Shown here one piece after another: positions 15,199 through 23,439 of a stretch of 28,554 bases of DNA (its first letter is position 1; each line of letters starts with the position of its first letter). Source of the DNA: JANRKH01 sp964351245. GTDB taxonomy: Bacteria > Pseudomonadota > Alphaproteobacteria > Rickettsiales > Rickettsiaceae. The notes beneath the pieces are model-generated. The model was not told the origin of the DNA, made no database searches, and saw nothing but the letters and a program-made list of their open reading frames with translations. Location of the stretch: contig CAYGNF010000013.1 in assembly GCA_964351245.1 (NCBI GenBank), positions 1 through 28,554 of the forward strand, read 5' to 3'. The translations under genes were made by a program, and so were the position numbers.

Positions 15199-17223
15199 AT
15201 GCCAGGCAATATCCCAACCTCTTATACTAGACTTATCTCTAGTCTTGGAGATAGTATAAAACAAATTGCAAAAAGATCCGATTCTTTCTCAACAGGCTTA
15301 AAAAACCCAGAAATGAAAGATGATATAGCAGGAGCCCTGCTTGCACAATCACTAAAAACAAACAAAGACTTTATTGGCGCTGCTACAAGTAACGCAAACA
15401 ACTTAGATGCGATGCTTAGAACTCACCAACAGCTGATAGATACTTATCTTGATACTGTAAGCCAGATGAGTGTTATTGCTCTTTCTATGAAAAGTCCCCA
15501 ATCAGATACTGTAAGAGCTGCTGCTGAAATTACATTCAACGAACTAAAATCTACCGCTACTGATATTGCTGAAAATGCTGGCTTTGCTGGAATTTCCCTT
15601 ATGAATGGTAAATTTAACTCCGCGAATCAATTTCAAGCAAGTAATGATGTATATAATGCAAAACCTGTAGCATCTGCTGCTCTTACTACAATAACTAATA
15701 ACGTAACCAATAGAACTGGTACTTTAACAGTTGCAGCTCAGCCAACTCAAGGTGATACAATTACTTTTGGTACTGGTGGTAATACAGTAACATTTACATT
15801 TGTTGATGCAAACCCAGACGCCTCTCAAAATCAAATCGCAAAAGGAGCTGATTTAGCTGGTACTGCATTAAAAATGCTCAAAGCATTCCAGGCTTCTGAA
15901 GCAGATGAAATGAAAAAATACTCATTCTCAGTAAATACAGCTACTGCATTAATGACAATCACTCAAAATGCTGGATCGCGCGATGCTTTAACTGCCTCTA
16001 ATTTTGCATCATCATCAACTGGTGCTAGGATCACTCAAGCATTTGCAGCCGGCGCCGGTACTGCATTTGATCTAAGTGCATATACGGGTCAGGAATTACT
16101 AGGGCAAGTAGGAGATTTTACTCTTATAAGCTCAACAACTGGAGTAGGCAATGTTGCAACTATTACTCCTTATGTGAATGCATCAGGACTTACTACGCTT
16201 CCTACCATACCGGCTGCGCATGCTGCTGATGTATTAGCGAAATTTACATTTACTATAGGCGCAGAATCATATAACGGATACTTAATGGATCAAAATGCTG
16301 GAAATACAGCTGATGTCGAAAACCGTATTTACTGCCTCAAATCATCAGATGATGTATCGGGAAATAACCTAACGGGTAAGGTATTCTCAATAGGTTTACA
16401 AGCTAGTGCTGATATTTCAGATGCTGCTAATACATCTACATTAATGGCCGCTTTGAATGTTGATGCCGCGCTTACTTCATTTCAGCAAACTAGAGCTATG
16501 ACTGTCAATACATCAAGCTTAGAAAATGAATATCAGGGTATGTCTGCAGTGTATACTGGTACAAGCTTTACAGGCTTATCGGTGGATAATGTCACATGCA
16601 CAAGCACGACTCTTACTGTAAATCTTCTTGATGCAACTAGTGCTTCAGAAGCATATACATATGCAATCCCAGCAAATCCAACAATAGCTGCTGGTACAAA
16701 AGTAACACTAACTGGTACAAGCGGTGCTACTATTGATCTTACATTACCAAGTGTACTTGATTTTACAACAGATGAAAGTAGAGGGCTTATTGCTTCATCA
16801 TTAGCTTCTGCTCTTGGTGCAAGTGGAAATAGTACATTTACTATTGGTACTTCAAGTAATCAAAAGCTTACTGTAGATTTTGTTGATTTAAGATTTAGCG
16901 TGTTAACAGGCAACGTAGATCTGAAGATTGATAATCAAGCAAATGCTGATACAGCGTCACAAGAAATAGAAAATGTGATTAATGCAATTAATACTGCAAA
17001 AGCTAAATCAGCGAGTTCGAGCGTCAGGCTAGATGTAGTAAGGGCAGTGATGCAAACTACTGTATTCAATCTAAGTGCTGCGATTGAAGCATTAACAAGT
17101 GTAGAGGTTGTAGAAAACTACACCAAACAATCACTTGAAGTAGCAAGAGTAAATTCGCAGATTGCTGCGCTTAGATCTGCTCAGTCTGCTGATGCATCAG
17201 TTAACTCAGTTCTTAATGGTTAA
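15199..17223 (+). CDS. Divergent flagellin-family protein
   Basis: This is a 674-residue protein with flagellin-type ends. Residues about 25-140 follow the conserved D0/D1 pattern: RSDSFSTGLKNPEMKDDIAG corresponds to the family's LSSGLRINSAKDDAAG, and AENAGFAGISLMNGKF corresponds to the TEFNGQKLL element. The last 70 residues (SVRLDVVRAVMQTTVFNLSAAIE through SADASVNSVLNG) match the C-terminal D1/D0 helices. Between them lies a large Thr/Ala/Gly-rich variable region (about 150-590), longer than in typical alphaproteobacterial flagellins. Flagellins usually lack cysteine, but this one has Cys379 and Cys467, both in the variable region. The gene is more G+C-rich and alanine-rich than its neighbours by eye. 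No other flagellar gene is in the window. It could also be a hook-associated FlgL-like protein, but both ends favour filament flagellin. A strong ribosome binding site and a following hairpin suggest high expression. Confidence 0.8.
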   Translation: MPGNIPTSYTRLISSLGDSIKQIAKRSDSFSTGLKNPEMKDDIAGALLAQSLKTNKDFIGAATSNANNLDAMLRTHQQLIDTYLDTVSQMSVIALSMKSPQSDTVRAAAEITFNELKSTATDIAENAGFAGISLMNGKFNSANQFQASNDVYNAKPVASAALTTITNNVTNRTGTLTVAAQPTQGDTITFGTGGNTVTFTFVDANPDASQNQIAKGADLAGTALKMLKAFQASEADEMKKYSFSVNTATALMTITQNAGSRDALTASNFASSSTGARITQAFAAGAGTAFDLSAYTGQELLGQVGDFTLISSTTGVGNVATITPYVNASGLTTLPTIPAAHAADVLAKFTFTIGAESYNGYLMDQNAGNTADVENRIYCLKSSDDVSGNNLTGKVFSIGLQASADISDAANTSTLMAALNVDAALTSFQQTRAMTVNTSSLENEYQGMSAVYTGTSFTGLSVDNVTCTSTTLTVNLLDATSASEAYTYAIPANPTIAAGTKVTLTGTSGATIDLTLPSVLDFTTDESRGLIASSLASALGASGNSTFTIGTSSNQKLTVDFVDLRFSVLTGNVDLKIDNQANADTASQEIENVINAINTAKAKSASSSVRLDVVRAVMQTTVFNLSAAIEALTSVEVVENYTKQSLEVARVNSQIAALRSAQSADASVNSVLNG

Positions 17224-17235
17224 ACTGAATACATA

Positions 17236-17269
17236 TTCAAAGGGTCCCTTTATCAAGAGGCCCTTTGAA
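17236..17269. terminator. Strong hairpin between the flagellin-like gene and uvrB
   Basis: TTCAAAGGG followed by a bulged T and CC pairs with GGCCCTTTGAA: an 11-pair stem with one bulge and an 11-base loop, starting 12 bases after the flagellin-like stop codon. No T run follows on either strand, so it may be a terminator of atypical form or a 3' end stabiliser. It also lies downstream of the convergent uvrB. Confidence 0.6.
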
Positions 17270-17316
17270 CTCTCGTAATACCGCTTACCAATCACATTCT
17301 TCTAAAAAATCTAATT

Positions 17317-18591
17317 CTAATCTCTAAAAATTAACGCAGCTTTATCTAGAGCTTTTATCTGGTCTCTGATTCTTGCCGCTTCTTCAAAATCAAGATTAAC
17401 AGCAGCTATTTTCATTTCCTTCTCTAGAGTGAGTTTATATTTAGCAATTTTAGCACTATCCTTTCCAATCAAAGATGTATCTATCTTATTATCCAGAGCA
17501 TCGCATACTTCTTCTAATGCCACAAGGGTAGAGATTCTCTTATTGACGGTCTGTGGAGTAATATTATGTATCTTATTATATTCTTCTTGCAATTCTCGCC
17601 TACGAGATGTTTCACTTAATGCTTTTTGCATAGATTTAGTTATATTATCCCCATATAATATCACTCTCCCTTGGCTATTTCTAGCAGCTCTACCAATTGT
17701 CTGTATTAAGGCTACTTCTGAGCGCAAAAACCCCTCTTTATCGGCATCTAATATCGCAACGAGGCTACATTCTGGAATATCAAGTCCCTCTCTTAATAAG
17801 TTAATACCTACTAATACATCGATTTTGCCGCTCCTTAGATCATTAATAATTTGTATTCTATCTAAAGTATGAACTTCTGAGTGAAGGTAAGAAACTTTAT
17901 GTCCGGCATCAAGTAAATATTCAGTAAGGTTTTCGGCCATTTTTTTGGTTAAAGTAGTGACCAGCACTCTAAAACCAGAAGCAACATTTTTTCTAATCTC
18001 CTCCATTAAATCATCTACTTGATTTTGCGCAGGTCTTACTTCGCAGATAGGGTCTAGTAGACCAGTTGGTCTTATAATCATCTCTACTATTTCACCTGCT
18101 GTTTTTTCTAATTCGTGCTTTGAGGGCGTAGCAGAAACATATATGGTCTGAGGTCTATATTCTTCCCATTCTTCAAATTTTAAGGGTCTATTGTCCAGCG
18201 CAGAAGGTAATCTAAAACCATGCTCTACTAATACAGATTTACGCGCCCTATCTCCGTTATACATAGCCCCAATCTGAGGTACGGTAACGTGGCTCTCATC
18301 AATAAATAAAATTGAATCTTTAGGTAAATATTCAAACAAAGTTGGTGGTGGCACCCCCTCCCCCCTGCCAGTAAAATATCTAGAATAATTTTCTATACCC
18401 TTGCATGAGCCAGTCTCAAGGAGCATTTCTAAGTCAAATTGAGTACGTTGATTAATGCGCTGATATTCTAGATGTTTTTCATAAGATTTAAAGAAGCTCA
18501 GCCTGCTTTGTAGTTCATCCTCTATTTCTTTTGATGCTTTATGAATTAAATCTTTTGGAGTGACAAAATGAGATTTTGCATAAATGACGGC
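17317..18591 (-). CDS. uvrB: UvrB excinuclease subunit, C-terminal part (gene interrupted by assembly gap)
   Basis: UvrB is the damage-verifying helicase-like subunit of UvrABC nucleotide excision repair. This part resumes at AVIYAKSHFVTPKDLI and runs to the normal C terminus. It contains ENYSRYFTGRGEG, the Walker B-type IDESHVTVPQIG motif, YGFRLPSALDNRP, VSATPSKHELEK, helicase domain 2 with VLVGINLLREGLDIPE and QTIGRAARN, and the C-terminal UVR motif (about the last 40 residues, AAVNLDFEEAARIRDQIKAL) that contacts UvrA and UvrC. The stop codon is at 17317-17319. The N-terminal part lies across the run of Ns on the same strand in the correct order, so this is one gene in the real genome. The break is technical, not a pseudogene. 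Confidence 0.96.
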   Translation of the reverse strand, partial: AVIYAKSHFVTPKDLIHKASKEIEDELQSRLSFFKSYEKHLEYQRINQRTQFDLEMLLETGSCKGIENYSRYFTGRGEGVPPPTLFEYLPKDSILFIDESHVTVPQIGAMYNGDRARKSVLVEHGFRLPSALDNRPLKFEEWEEYRPQTIYVSATPSKHELEKTAGEIVEMIIRPTGLLDPICEVRPAQNQVDDLMEEIRKNVASGFRVLVTTLTKKMAENLTEYLLDAGHKVSYLHSEVHTLDRIQIINDLRSGKIDVLVGINLLREGLDIPECSLVAILDADKEGFLRSEVALIQTIGRAARNSQGRVILYGDNITKSMQKALSETSRRRELQEEYNKIHNITPQTVNKRISTLVALEEVCDALDNKIDTSLIGKDSAKIAKYKLTLEKEMKIAAVNLDFEEAARIRDQIKALDKAALIFRD

Positions 18592-18601
18592 NNNNNNNNN
18601 N
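18592..18601. other. Assembly gap (10 Ns) inside uvrB with GC-rich flank
   Basis: Ten Ns mark a scaffold join. On the right side, 18602-18657 has 35 G or C in 56 bases (about 62%), far above the surrounding sequence. Translated in the uvrB frame it departs from the family and meets a stop codon. It probably comes from a chimeric read end or another genome rather than from this organism. The number of Ns is likely arbitrary. Confidence 0.9.
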
Positions 18602-18609
18602 CCCACTGC

Positions 18610-19338
18610 CTATACGCCGCCCCGATCAAGGATTGCATGCGGTTGTCCCGTGCAGCAGTCATATTCGCTGCTAGTTTCAAGTAAATCTCCAAAGAAGCTT
18701 AATCTCCATGCTTTTTCGGCATAGTGAGATGGGAACACATCTATATTATCACCGTTGACCCTGAAAGTGCCTCTGGTGAAATTTATATCATTTCTTTCAT
18801 ATTGAAGCTCAATAAGTTTATTAATCACATAATTTCTATTATATTTTTCCCCTTTTTTTAGCGTAAGAACCATTTGGTAATATAATTCAGGTGAGCCAAG
18901 GCCATATATGCAAGAAACCGAAGAAACTACGATAACATCCCTACGCTCTAATAATGAACGAGTTGCAGAATGTCTCATTAAATCTATCTGATCATTTATA
19001 GAAGAATCTTTTTCTATAAAAGTATCCGTTCGTGGCATGTAAGCTTCTGGTTGATAATAATCGTAATATGATACAAAATACTCAACTGCATTTTCTGGAA
19101 AAAGCTCTTTCATTTCAGCATGAATTTGCGCTGCAAGAGTTTTATTATGCGCCATAATCAAAGCCGGACGATTTGTTTGTGCAATGATATTTGCCATTGT
19201 GAATGTTTTACCAGATCCAGTAATACCTAGCATTACTTGATCTTGCGCCCCTTCTGCAAGGCGGGCACATATTTGCTCTATAGCATGAGGCTGATCTCCA
19301 GCTGGCCTGAACTTTGAAACTAAGTTAAATCCTTGCAA
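18610..19338 (-). CDS. uvrB: UvrB excinuclease subunit, N-terminal part
   Basis: This is the first 225 or so residues of UvrB. It starts with TTG at 19338 (FNLVSKFRPAGDQPHAIEQ), supported by a GGAG eight bases upstream and by alignment with the usual UvrB N terminus. An ATG 14 bases further up is out of frame. The Walker A motif GITGSGKT, the MAHNKTLAAQ segment, FVSYYDYYQPEAYMP (the beta-hairpin region that clamps DNA) and SVSCIYGLGSPE are intact, as is RGTFRVNGDNIDVFPSHY. The match to UvrB ends near EYD (codons at 18658-18666). The TGQ a few residues later still fits, but the rest up to a stop at about 18610 does not. Together with the C-terminal part the gene would have the normal length of roughly 660-680 residues. 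Confidence 0.95.
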   Translation of the reverse strand: MQGFNLVSKFRPAGDQPHAIEQICARLAEGAQDQVMLGITGSGKTFTMANIIAQTNRPALIMAHNKTLAAQIHAEMKELFPENAVEYFVSYYDYYQPEAYMPRTDTFIEKDSSINDQIDLMRHSATRSLLERRDVIVVSSVSCIYGLGSPELYYQMVLTLKKGEKYNRNYVINKLIELQYERNDINFTRGTFRVNGDNIDVFPSHYAEKAWRLSFFGDLLETSSEYDCCTGQPHAILDRGGV

Positions 19339-19468
19339 AATATTGCTCCATATATTATTAATGTTGAATTATTGCGTTACTGATATAGTATAACGCTTAC
19401 GTAATGAAGATTCGGTAGCTTGAGCCTGAGCCCATAGGGCAAAGCTTGCATAAATCCATTACAAAACC

Positions 19469-19496
19469 TACAAATCTTCATTTTTAGAGGTATAAT
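19469..19496 (+). promoter_or_regulatory. Candidate promoter of the grxC-glyQS-nadK-msbA operon
   Basis: A perfect TATAAT at 19491-19496 is preceded after 16 bases by a weak TACAAA (19469-19474). It lies 34 bases in front of the grxC ATG, which has an AGGA ribosome binding site. The divergent uvrB starts at 19338, so both genes share this 190-base region. Confidence 0.5.
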
Positions 19497-19529
19497 CTAC
19501 CACTTTTAAATAAAATAGGAACTCATTAT

Positions 19530-19781
19530 ATGAAAGAAATTAAAATTTATACAACAAATTACTGCCCATACTGTGTTAAAGCAAAATCATTGCTCAAATC
19601 AAAAAACTTGTCATTTCAAGAGATAGATATTAGTGATAATCAAGAAGAAAGAATTGCTTTAGTTGAAAAATCCGGCGGGCGTAAAACAGTGCCACAAATT
19701 TTCATAGGTGAAGCCCATATAGGAGGATATGATGATCTTGCGGCCCTTGATCAGGCAGGAAAATTAGAATCATTTTTATAA
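19530..19781 (+). CDS. grxC: Glutaredoxin (GrxC type)
   Basis: This small thiol oxidoreductase uses glutathione to reduce disulfides, for example in ribonucleotide reductase. At 83 residues it has the usual length of bacterial glutaredoxin 3. The dithiol active site CPYC is at Cys12-Cys15. The cis-proline motif TVPQIFIG and the glutathione-contacting GGYDDLAAL are all present. An AGGA ribosome binding site and a TATAAT lie upstream. It is the first gene of a compact plus-strand operon, with glyQ starting 11 bases after its stop codon. In related bacteria grxC is often next to unrelated housekeeping genes, so no functional link to the tRNA synthetase is implied. Confidence 0.96.
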   Translation: MKEIKIYTTNYCPYCVKAKSLLKSKNLSFQEIDISDNQEERIALVEKSGGRKTVPQIFIGEAHIGGYDDLAALDQAGKLESFL

Positions 19782-19792
19782 GTAGATAATCA

Positions 19793-20653
19793 GTGCCTAT
19801 GCTCAGTTTTCAAGAAATAATATTTAAGCTTCAAGAATATTGGAGTAACAAGGGCTGTATTATATTGCAGCCTTATGATGCAGCAATGGGTGCAGGAACA
19901 TTTCATCCAGCTACTGTCTTAAAAACCTTCGGAACAAAGCCATGGAATGTGTGTTATGTACAGCCCTCAAGAAGACCAGGGGATGGTAGGTACGGAGATC
20001 ACCCAAATAGAATGCAGCATTATTATCAGATGCAGGTAATATTGAAGCCCTCTCCTGATAACATGCAAGAGCTTTATCTTCAGAGTCTAGCAATACTTGG
20101 GATAGATGCTAAAAAACTGGATGTGAGATTTGTAGAAGATGATTGGGCATCACCAACCATTGGAGCCTCTGGTCTTGGGTGGGAAGTGTGGATTAATGGC
20201 ATGGAAGTATCTCAATATACCTATATGCAGCAAATAAGTGGTATAGAATGTAGGCCAGTACCAGGTGAGTTAACGTACGGACTCGAGAGACTTGCTATGT
20301 ATATACAAGGAGTTGGTGATTACAAAAAGCTCATGTGGAATAACGCTATGACTTATGGCGAAGTATCTCTGGAAGAAGAGCGGCAATTTTGTGAGTATAA
20401 TTTTAAATATGCAGATACTGATATTTTATTTAAGCAGTTCCAGGATTTTGAAAATCAATGTATAGAGCTAGCAAAGCAAAATCTTCCATTTCCTGCTTAT
20501 GATTTTTGTATCAAAGCAAGTCATAGTTTTAATTTACTAAATTCAAGAGGGGTGATCAGTACAATAGAAAGGGAAGCTTATATTGGCAGAATAAGGCAGC
20601 TTGCGAAAATTTGCTGCTTGAAGTGGATAGAGATTGAGAGCGCTGCATTATGA
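19793..20653 (+). CDS. glyQ: Glycyl-tRNA synthetase, alpha subunit
   Basis: This is the catalytic subunit of the bacterial alpha2-beta2 glycyl-tRNA synthetase. Its 286 residues include the class II motifs in family-typical form: LSFQEIIFKLQEYWSNKGC, QPYDAAMGAGTFHPAT, YVQPSRRPGDGRYGDHPNRM (motif 2 region), FVEDDWASPTIGASGLGWEV and ELTYGLERLAMYIQGV (motif 3). The start is either GTG at 19793 or ATG at 19799. The GTG gives MPMLSFQE, which aligns with the MKKLSFQQ beginning I know from Rickettsia, but neither start has a clear ribosome binding site. Its stop codon overlaps the glyS start by four bases (ATGA), so the two subunits are translationally coupled in a fixed ratio. Confidence 0.97.
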   Translation: MPMLSFQEIIFKLQEYWSNKGCIILQPYDAAMGAGTFHPATVLKTFGTKPWNVCYVQPSRRPGDGRYGDHPNRMQHYYQMQVILKPSPDNMQELYLQSLAILGIDAKKLDVRFVEDDWASPTIGASGLGWEVWINGMEVSQYTYMQQISGIECRPVPGELTYGLERLAMYIQGVGDYKKLMWNNAMTYGEVSLEEERQFCEYNFKYADTDILFKQFQDFENQCIELAKQNLPFPAYDFCIKASHSFNLLNSRGVISTIEREAYIGRIRQLAKICCLKWIEIESAAL

Positions 20654-22647
20654 AAGACTTAATAATAGAATTATATAGCGAAGAAATACCAGCAAAAATG
20701 CAGAAAAATGCAGAAAGTGGTTTTGCGAAAATTTTTAGTAATTTCTTTTCAGAATATAAGATTGAGTTTAGTGATCTTGTGTGCTTTGCTGGCCCTTGCA
20801 GAATAGTCATTAGCGCAAAAATTGCCGAGATCGTACCTCCCACTCACTCAGAAATCAAAGGTCCTAAAGTCGGTACTGAATCAAGGGCGCTAGAGGGATT
20901 TTGTAAAAAAAATAATTGCGCGTCTTCTGATCTTACGATCAAGAAAATGAATGACCATGAGTTTTATTTTTTGTGCAAGATGGAGGATGAGAAAAGATCT
21001 ATAGAAATTATCAGAGAGCATTTTGCATCTATAGCACAAAGCTATGTATGGCCAAAATCTATGGTTTGGGGACCGTATTCTTTATACTGGGTCCGGCCTT
21101 TAAAAAGTATTTTATGCTTATATGGCAATGAGGTTGTAAAGCTACAAATCGGTCATATTCATTCAAGTAATCAAACATTCGGACATAAATTTATGAGCAA
21201 AGACTCTATTATCGTCCAAAATAGTAATGAGTATTTCGCAGCTCTAGAAAAATCTGATGTAGTCATAGATAGAAATATACGTAAAGCAACAATACTAGAT
21301 TCTTTGGAAACAATATGCGCTGGATTAAATATTACCTTAAATTTTGACGAAGACTTGCTTGAAGAAGTTGCGGGTCTGTGTGAATATCCAGTAGTTCTTT
21401 GTAGCGCAATTGAAACAAAATTCATGACATTGCCAGAAGAAGTATTGGTGACTGCTTTAAAGACTCATCAAAAATATTTTACAGCAAAAGATGTGGATAA
21501 TAATCTTGCGCCTTACTTTCTTTTTGCTTGTAACTTAAAGCTTGAAAATTATGATGCAATAATATCTGGTAATGTAAGGGTGCTGAACGCAAGACTTAGT
21601 GATGCATTATATTTCTATCAAAATGATTTATCTACTCCTATTGAATATAAAACATCAAAACTGAGTAATATTATATATCACAAAAACCTCGGAACAATGA
21701 GGGATAAAGCACTGAGAATAGAGGCTATTACTAAAGAATTAAACCCAGAATATGCAGTTGCAGCACAACTTGCAAAATGTGATCTTGTATCAGAAATGGT
21801 GGGTGAATTTCCTGAGCTACAAGGCATTATGGGTGGATATTATGCAAAAATATTAGGTTATAGTAATGAAATATGCGATGCTATAAAAAATCATTATTTA
21901 CCCCATGGACTGCATGATACTCTACCAACTGAAGGTGCTGCTATATTAGCAATTGCCGATAAAATAGATAATCTTGTGAGTCTTTATGTAGCAGGAGAAA
22001 GAGCTACTGGAACTCGTGACCCTTACGCACTCAGAAGACACGCCCTTGGACTTATAAGAATAATATACCATAATAATATTGAGCTAGATTTGGTAAAGCT
22101 TATCAAATTCTCTGGGGCTCTATACGGCATTAATGCCAAAGAAAGTGATATAGATGAGATCATTGATTTCGTACAAGAAAGAATGAAGTATTATTTTAAA
22201 AACACGCTTCCTATAGAGATCTTGAATGCATCAATAAACCTCAGAGCTCGAGCAAGTATTACTACAATTATGCATATTGCCGGCGCGTTACACAGAATAC
22301 TACCTACCGAGTCCGGGCAAACTATTATATCATTATATAAGAGGGCAAAAAATATATCAGCCTCTGCAATTATAGATCATGATGTTAGTTTAGATAGATG
22401 GAATGAATCTGAGATTAAATTCTTAGATTGTATCAATAGAGCAACCAAAGAAATGAATATACAGACTAAAAAACACGATTATGATGCTTGTCTTAAAGTT
22501 CTGCTAAGTCTGAAGGATCCATTGGCCGAATTTTTTGCAGATAATCTTATCAATACTGAAGACGCCGAAGTCTCTAATAGAAGGAAATCTCTACTCCTCA
22601 GAGCATCTTTATTATTCGATCAGATAGCAAATTTTAATTTATTATGA
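20650..22647 (+). CDS. glyS: Glycyl-tRNA synthetase, beta subunit
   Basis: The beta subunit binds tRNA-Gly and is needed with GlyQ for charging. It is 665 residues long, close to the usual 680-700. Family marks include the N-terminal LIIELYSEEIPAKMQ, GPRR-like FAGPCRIVIS, the TLPEEVLVTALKTHQKYF segment, RVLNARLSDALYFYQND and KLSNIIYHKNLGTMRDKALR. The HD-like region runs through KCDLVSEMVGEFPELQGIMGGYYA and RDPYALRRHALGLIRI. The C-terminal DALR-type anticodon-binding domain ends in RKSLLLRASLLFDQIANFNLL. It overlaps glyQ by four bases and is followed after ten bases by nadK. Confidence 0.97.
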   Translation: MKDLIIELYSEEIPAKMQKNAESGFAKIFSNFFSEYKIEFSDLVCFAGPCRIVISAKIAEIVPPTHSEIKGPKVGTESRALEGFCKKNNCASSDLTIKKMNDHEFYFLCKMEDEKRSIEIIREHFASIAQSYVWPKSMVWGPYSLYWVRPLKSILCLYGNEVVKLQIGHIHSSNQTFGHKFMSKDSIIVQNSNEYFAALEKSDVVIDRNIRKATILDSLETICAGLNITLNFDEDLLEEVAGLCEYPVVLCSAIETKFMTLPEEVLVTALKTHQKYFTAKDVDNNLAPYFLFACNLKLENYDAIISGNVRVLNARLSDALYFYQNDLSTPIEYKTSKLSNIIYHKNLGTMRDKALRIEAITKELNPEYAVAAQLAKCDLVSEMVGEFPELQGIMGGYYAKILGYSNEICDAIKNHYLPHGLHDTLPTEGAAILAIADKIDNLVSLYVAGERATGTRDPYALRRHALGLIRIIYHNNIELDLVKLIKFSGALYGINAKESDIDEIIDFVQERMKYYFKNTLPIEILNASINLRARASITTIMHIAGALHRILPTESGQTIISLYKRAKNISASAIIDHDVSLDRWNESEIKFLDCINRATKEMNIQTKKHDYDACLKVLLSLKDPLAEFFADNLINTEDAEVSNRRKSLLLRASLLFDQIANFNLL

Positions 22648-22657
22648 GTGTATATTT

Positions 22658-23437
22658 GTGTTTCTTGTTATAGCTTCAGAAAGCCCTAATGCGCAAAATA
22701 TACTAAAAGAAGTTTTGGCATATTGCACAACTCAAAATATTAATACAACTATTGATCAAAGCGCTCTAGGGCTAGAAGGTATTATTGTCGTTGGAGGAGA
22801 TGGTTATATGCTTAGGAGCTTGCATAGTCTACATCACTTAAAAATACCATTTTTTGGCATTAATGCAGGCAAAGTTGGTTTTTTAATGAATGAAAAAACC
22901 GCATTTTCTTTGATCAAAGATTTCAGTAATCTACCTAAAGTGAAATTATATCCACTAGAGATGAAAGCAATGAATTCCAAGGGGAGGCAATTTATTCAAC
23001 TCGCATTTAATGATATCGCAGTCTCTAGATCCACAAGCCAAGCTGCAAAATTATCTATCGAGATAAATAAAAAATTACAAATGGAAGAATTAATTGCAGA
23101 TGGATTAATAGTATCCACACCCGGAGGTAGTAGCGCATATAATTTATCTGCTGGAGGTAGAGTAGTACCAATAGAATCAAAGTTAATATGCTTAACTCCG
23201 ATTTGCACATTTAGACCCAGAAGATGGCAAGGAGCGATTATACCAGATACATGTGTTATAAACATCCACTCTCTTGAAAATAATAAAAGACCAGTAGGTG
23301 TTGTGGCTGATTTTTGGGAAGTGCATGATATTGTATCTGTCGAAATTAGGCAAAATGCAGAAATAGAAGTAGAGGTAATTTTCTCATCTCCTGAGTATAT
23401 GGATGAAAAAATGATAAAAGAGCAATTTATAATTTAG
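22658..23437 (+). CDS. nadK: NAD kinase
   Basis: NAD kinase phosphorylates NAD+ to NADP+ with ATP or polyphosphate and controls the cell's NADP pool. It has 259 residues, normal for the short alphaproteobacterial form. The signature GGDG is at residues 46-49 (VVGGDGYMLRSLH), followed by FFGINAGKVGFLMN, the substrate-binding FNDIAVSR, and DGLIVSTPGGSSAYNLSAGG. Start is GTG at 22658. No in-frame ATG lies upstream, and the fit to homologues (VFLVIASES) supports it. The ribosome binding site is weak, and coupling to glyS ten bases before may help. The C terminus follows the family fold (VGVVADF). It is two bases from the exporter gene. Confidence 0.93.
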   Translation: MFLVIASESPNAQNILKEVLAYCTTQNINTTIDQSALGLEGIIVVGGDGYMLRSLHSLHHLKIPFFGINAGKVGFLMNEKTAFSLIKDFSNLPKVKLYPLEMKAMNSKGRQFIQLAFNDIAVSRSTSQAAKLSIEINKKLQMEELIADGLIVSTPGGSSAYNLSAGGRVVPIESKLICLTPICTFRPRRWQGAIIPDTCVINIHSLENNKRPVGVVADFWEVHDIVSVEIRQNAEIEVEVIFSSPEYMDEKMIKEQFII

Positions 23438-23439
23438 CA

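Noticed and set aside
17429..17872. 147-codon open frame on the plus strand inside uvrB
   Set aside because: It is antisense to a conserved part of UvrB and has no ribosome binding site. It is a shadow of the real gene.
18602..18657. Frameshift or pseudogene in uvrB
   Set aside because: Both halves are highly conserved and correctly ordered, and the break coincides with Ns and with sequence of alien composition. An assembly artefact is the simpler explanation.
19400..19470. Possible structured RNA or tRNA in the uvrB-grxC intergenic region (GC-rich patch with GCCCATAGGGC)
   Set aside because: The pairing is limited to four base pairs around ATA and no cloverleaf or T run follows.
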